Part shown: in pieces, positions 60,577 to 64,000 of the stretch | How positions within the stretch are numbered: position 1 is the first letter of the stretch | How the letters are laid out: each line of letters begins with the position of its first letter | Source of the DNA: Tenodera sinensis | Lineage: Eukaryota > Arthropoda > Insecta > Mantodea > Mantidae | Length of the DNA stretch: 64,000 nt | Assembly (NCBI GenBank): GCA_030765045.1 | Contig: CM060963.1 | Coordinates: 95,386,676 to 95,450,675 of the forward strand | Direction of reading: 5' to 3' | The notes under the pieces: generated by a model | What the model was told of the DNA's origin: nothing | The model's database searches: none | Seen by the model: the letters and a program-made list of their open reading frames with translations, nothing else | Position numbers and translations under genes: made by a program

Positions 60577-60621
60577 TGTGCGTGTGTGCGTGTGCGTGCG
60601 TGCGTGCGTGCATGTGTGTGT

Positions 60622-60712
<91 letters not shown>
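60577..60712. repeat. (TG)n array at the M1 CA/TG site
   Basis: An impure start with TGCG and TGTGCG units to about 60626, then 43 pure TG units. The strand agrees with M1 minus orientation, as in copy D. Confidence 0.95.
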
Positions 60713-60713
<1 letters not shown>

Positions 60714-60744
60714 TGATATGTCACCCAAAGCTTAATTTTTAAGA

Positions 60745-61040
60745 GAGATTTGGCAACGTTACCTTAACTTAAATTTTGATTGAATTCATTCGAGTTCAAT
60801 TACAAAGACATTTCATCACTGTTCAGAAAATGTTTGGGTGACGGTTACTGAAATAGTAAACCATTTATATCAATTCCAGAAGCTATATGCCTGCAGATAT
60901 TCCAAATATTTGCCACAAATATTTTTTTTCGGCGAAACGGTTCTTTATTGAGAATACTTGCATTGTACATATTTATCACACTCATCAGGTAGAATCCCTG
61001 GTTAAGGCACGGCCGAAACACTACCTTCCACCCGGTGTAT
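60745..61040 (+). repeat. Repeat R3, copy 2
   Basis: Aligns with 55670-55965: GAATTCATTCGAGTTCAATT, CGGCGAAACGGTTCTTTATTG, CTTGCATTGTACATATTTATC and CTGGTTAAGGCACGGCCGAA followed by TACCTTCCACCC. The 64- and 83-codon frames over it are not shared by copy 1 and are not considered coding. Confidence 0.7.
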
Positions 61041-61710
61041 GTTCTATTCATATTGGTAGACATGAAATAAAATCTAGGTGAACCTTTCATTGTCATGTTC
61101 GCTCACATCCACTCAGGTCCTACAATTTTACAGCCATAATTATACGAAACAAAATGCAGATAAGCAGAACGATGAAATGCAAACAGTACATTTTATTGCT
61201 AGCTTCCATCTCATTTAAACTCCATCATTACATCTCCGGATTTTTGTTGACTCATTCCTTACCTTCAGAAGACAATAGGAGAGAACAATGCAGGACGTCG
61301 TTGACGAATCCAACCCTTCCACAGCTGATTCCTTTGTTTGAATGGCAATGGAGAGTTTGTTGTAGAATATTGTAAAAAATAAGAACTGCTAAACTCATTT
61401 AATTTCTTTCTTAAGCGCTTAGGATAGCGTAAGAGTTATATGGTAGAATTCAGATAACTCGCACGTTTGAAGTCGTCGTTTATTCGAAGATCTTCCTTGG
61501 TTACCTGTATGTATAAAGATCACATGTAACTTAAGTTTAATTTCCGTAATTCCAGGTTTTTGTTCAGAAATGCCAATCGAAAATTAATCTGAACGTGAAA
61601 ATACATATATAACTTGTCCATGTGTTTCTGCAAAGAGTCATCGATCCGGAGTTGTTCGTTTTGTCCGAGTGCAATTAGAATGCAGTTTGGAGGGTGAATA
61701 GCTTTCCTAG
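61041..61710. other. Unassigned AT-rich DNA
   Basis: Flank of the Gag-only element; no TTAGG-type telomeric repeats or genes recognised. Confidence 0.4.
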
Positions 61711-61836
61711 TTTTTTTTTCTGTGGTGGTACAATTTATTTTTGTACAAGGGGTGACATGAGGTCCGGTACCGCCGAAGCAAACCGGATGATTGTGGGTGC
61801 ATGTTATGATAATGGTGGGTGAGGGTAGGTCTTATA

Positions 61837-63153
61837 TCATGGCGGATGCCCTGACATTGACCTGCGACTTGGGGCGTTTGTGTGTGGCATTGGGGGACCA
61901 ATGGGAAATCTGGGGAGTGTGATGATGTCGAATATCTGGTTGACTCTGGTCTCTAGTGCTGTGTTGTCTTTGATTTTCTGTGTGTTGCGGTAGATGGTCT
62001 CCGTATGTTGGCGTAGTCGGGCGAGTTCTTCGCTTGTTTTGGTGAGGATCTGTATGAGCTCCGTGAGGTGTGTCTGGATTGCTGCTAGGGCGTTGGTTGT
62101 GGCGTGGTCGTGACGCTGTAGGAGCTCAGTGACGTTGGTGCTGTTTGCCGGCGTGTTGTGTTCTGTGATAGCTTCCAGCCGAGAGCCAATTTTCAGAACC
62201 TCTGAATGGAGGCCTTGAACCGCGCTCGAACGATGCTATCGGCGACGACGGGTGCTGGGTCTGTGGCGATCTGACTGTGACTGCGGCGACTGGTGGTGTT
62301 CCTATAGTGGTTGGGGTCGCACGTGTGTACGGCCGTGAAGCTGCGGTGTAAGGTGCTGTCATTTGTGCAGGCCGTGAAGCTGTGCTGGGAGGTGCTGGTG
62401 TGCGTGTGTGTCCATGCTGGGGATATAGTTGGCACTGTACTTGTCCCGTAAAATGGCCAAAGGTACTGCAGGAGGCACAGTACCGGCGTCGTCTGCATAG
62501 ATCGTGTGATATGCAGTCACTGGTGAGGTTCTGGGCGCCACAGTAGTGGCACCGAGGAGGGGCGGTGCAGTGGGTGTCTTCGTGTCCGTAGGCACATCAG
62601 CGGCGGCATGGTACTTTGCGTTCCGCTCGGCTCGCCTCAGCGCGCAAGCACCGCCCTAACAGGGGCAGGCCCGTGAGTAAAGCAGCTTCGCGGTCGCGTG
62701 AATCGGTGAAGACTAGTCGCATGAGGCTTGATGGTCCTCCACGAGTGATGATACGCGTGGCCCTCATTGGTGAGGTACACTCGTGCTGTGCGGCGGCAAG
62801 AATGTGACGCGCTGGTAGGTCTCTGGGAACTCCGTAGATAACCACACTGAGGCCCGATTGGGCCACAGGGGGCGCTGCCTGCGATGGCAGGTTAGTCGAA
62901 GCATTGCTACTGTAAGCAGGCGAGATGCCGGAGTTGTCCGGTAGCCTGGAAGTGGTCGGTGGTGGATCCGTAGCACAGACCGGGAGCGGCGCTGCCACCA
63001 CCGCTTTCACAGTATTGTTGCTAGATGCGTCAGGAGTTGCTGTTGAGATCTCTGTTGATTGGCCGGTCTGTGTGCTTGAGGCGCTGGTATCGGCTGTAGA
63101 TGCTGGAACCTTGCCGGCAGGACCGGTGCTGTGCTGCGAGGTTTCTTGGGCAT
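61837..63153 (-). pseudogene. Jockey-type ORF1 (Gag-like) with CCHC zinc knuckles, broken
   Basis: ORF1 proteins of Jockey-clade LINEs bind the element RNA. The probable start is ATG at 63153 (MPKKPRSTAP); a shift into the neighbouring frame is needed early on. The open part 63185-62600 contains VVIYGVPRDLPARHI and ITRGGPSSLMRLVF, the RNA-binding-like domain preceding the knuckles. Three cysteine clusters follow: CRR, stop, CAYGHEDTHC; then CHYCGAQNLTSDC; then CASCSTFGHFTGQVQC. A single TGA at 62599-62597 lies inside the first. After a Pro/Thr-rich stretch and another frameshift (about 62126) the C-terminus reads NALAAIQTHLTELIQILTKT and ends at 61837, a likely coiled coil. About 440 codons, usual for the family. 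Confidence 0.8.
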
Positions 63154-63390
63154 GGCGAAGAACCGGTTCTGACGAGCTCTCAGGTAGGTCCTACCTGCTC
63201 CGTTGCCAGGTGCAGACAGCTTTCCTAGAGGCTCCAGAGGCAGTTCGAGTTGAGCGGGGAAGCCGATTCCCCCACCCGAGTGTCTTTACCGCAGCACCTA
63301 GCCGTCATACGGCTTAACCTGCGCGATGGTTTCGATGGTGTCTCTACGGGGATGTGTTGCATACTAGGAATCAAATTTTTTGGATCAGGG

Positions 63391-63399
63391 GTTTTTATA
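63391..63399 (-). promoter_or_regulatory. Candidate TATA box upstream of ORF1
   Basis: CTATAAAAAC on the minus strand, about 240 nt before the ORF1 ATG. Jockey-type elements usually use internal downstream promoters without TATA, so this may be coincidental. Confidence 0.3.
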
Positions 63400-63554
63400 G
63401 GGACGGGAGGGATGGTATGCAGGGATTGGTTCGCGAGTGGGCTGTGCGCGGCTTCTGATTGGCCGTTTCCAGCCAGTCAGCTGACGTGCTAATCCCCACC
63501 AGGTTTCTGGCCGTCAGTTACTCACTGAAAGGTGAACTGAAACAGGTGTTTCTC

Positions 63555-64000
63555 TCTGTTTTGAATACAGATTTTATTTTCGTCTTTCCCATCTTCAAAA
63601 TTAAACCGCCGGACCTAAGATGTCCTTTGGTCATCTTTTGGATGGTAGTCGACGTGGTTGTCTCTGGTCGTATTGTCCCAGAATATTCACCAGAGGGTTA
63701 GGGTGATTCTGGAGTTTGTTGTACATCGTTCGAGCGCGAGTTTTACTCACGCATTCCGGAATGCCGGAATGTTCGTGTAGGATATGTGCAGAAAATCTCC
63801 AGCCAGTATCATAGATCATCCTTAATGCCCGGTTCTGCAACGTCTGGAGTCTGATGAAGGTTGACTTTGCCACCACTCCCCAGATCTCACATCCGTACAG
63901 GACCAGAGGCGGGATAATCGCTCGATACAACTGGAGCTTCAGGCGAATGGGCATGGTTTTGGAACTGAGGATAGGATACAACTGCCGGAGGGCTGCGTGA
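63555..64000 (-). pseudogene. Jockey-type LINE 3' end: reverse-transcriptase C-terminus and trailer
   Basis: The frame 63981-63631, open to the stop, encodes the segment after the polymerase core: KLQLYRAIIPPLVLYGCEIW, FIRLQTLQNRALRMI, SGIPECVSKTRARTMYNKLQ and HPNPLVNIL. This order is diagnostic of Jockey-clade ORF2 C-termini (LY.A...P...YG.E.WG...........Q......R......HPNPL). The frame is intact for 116 codons and continues beyond the window. The trailer carries AATAAA at about 63578-63573 and ends near an AAAA at 63559, just before the Gag-only element in the same orientation. Whether this upstream copy is full length cannot be seen here. Confidence 0.85.

Larger units (their letters stand above)
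61711..63500 (-). mobile_element. Jockey-type element with ORF1 only (no ORF2)
   Basis: A GC-richer block read right to left. It has a candidate 5' untranslated region with a TATAAAAA box near 63399-63392, then ORF1 (63153-61837). About 100 nt of trailer follow, with AATAAA at 61739-61734 and a poly(A) of nine at 61719-61711. The poly(A) follows ORF1 directly, so ORF2 (endonuclease and reverse transcriptase) is missing rather than cut off by the window edge. The 5' boundary is uncertain; 63500 is an estimate. It could be a Gag-only non-autonomous element, an internally deleted LINE copy, or a retrocopied short transcript. Confidence 0.7.

Noticed and set aside
61041..64000. A chromosome end
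   Set aside because: The Gag-only tandem recalls fly telomere elements, but no TTAGG repeats or array of further copies are visible, so this stays a question.

Overview
This is a eukaryotic nuclear window with no host gene that I can recognise. It is AT-rich, crowded with microsatellites, and littered with decayed LINE, SINE, LTR and DNA-transposon copies. The LINE reverse-transcriptase and AP-endonuclease remnants, the Jockey-type ORF1/ORF2 pieces, the Tc1/IS630-like transposase and several tRNA-headed SINEs point to an insect. A large-genome, repeat-rich insect is likely, but that is inference; species cannot be read from the sequence. Nothing prokaryotic was seen (no operons, CRISPR or rRNA).

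Layout. 1-10.3 kb: a 5'-truncated LINE endonuclease fragment abuts a broken DDE transposase, then come an AAAT array, a LINE reverse-transcriptase tail, a SINE, two copies of a roughly 850-bp inverted-repeat element (called M1 here) and a second LINE tail. 10.3-17 kb: CA array, SINE, two copies of one LTR family, and a roughly 118-bp minisatellite. 17-31.5 kb: mostly unrecognised AT-rich DNA, with a SINE, a LINE tail, an M1 end and a 745-bp pyrimidine array. 31.5-34.8 kb: a LINE on the minus strand interrupted by an 817-bp pogo/Tigger-like DNA transposon. 38.8-45.4 kb: an M1-rich region holding a perfect (TG)413 array, an M1 copy inserted inside another M1 copy, and a SINE with a 13-bp target duplication. 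45.9-54 kb: more SINEs and two further LTR copies, one joined to a SINE head. 55.6-61 kb: two low-copy repeat pairs (R2, R3) next to M1 pieces, and a LINE tail. 61.7-64 kb: a GC-richer block with the 3' end of one Jockey-type LINE followed head-to-tail by an ORF1-only (Gag-only) element with its own poly(A).

All protein-coding sequence seen is transposon-derived and disabled by stops, frameshifts or truncation. Long open frames over simple repeats (Val-Cys, Thr-His, Leu-Phe-Ile-Tyr, Pro-Ser-Phe-Leu) are artefacts. The most informative signals are the transposon nesting, the M1-seeded microsatellite series, the dispersed LTR family, and the tandem Jockey arrangement at the right edge. I found no undescribed functional system that the sequence itself proves.
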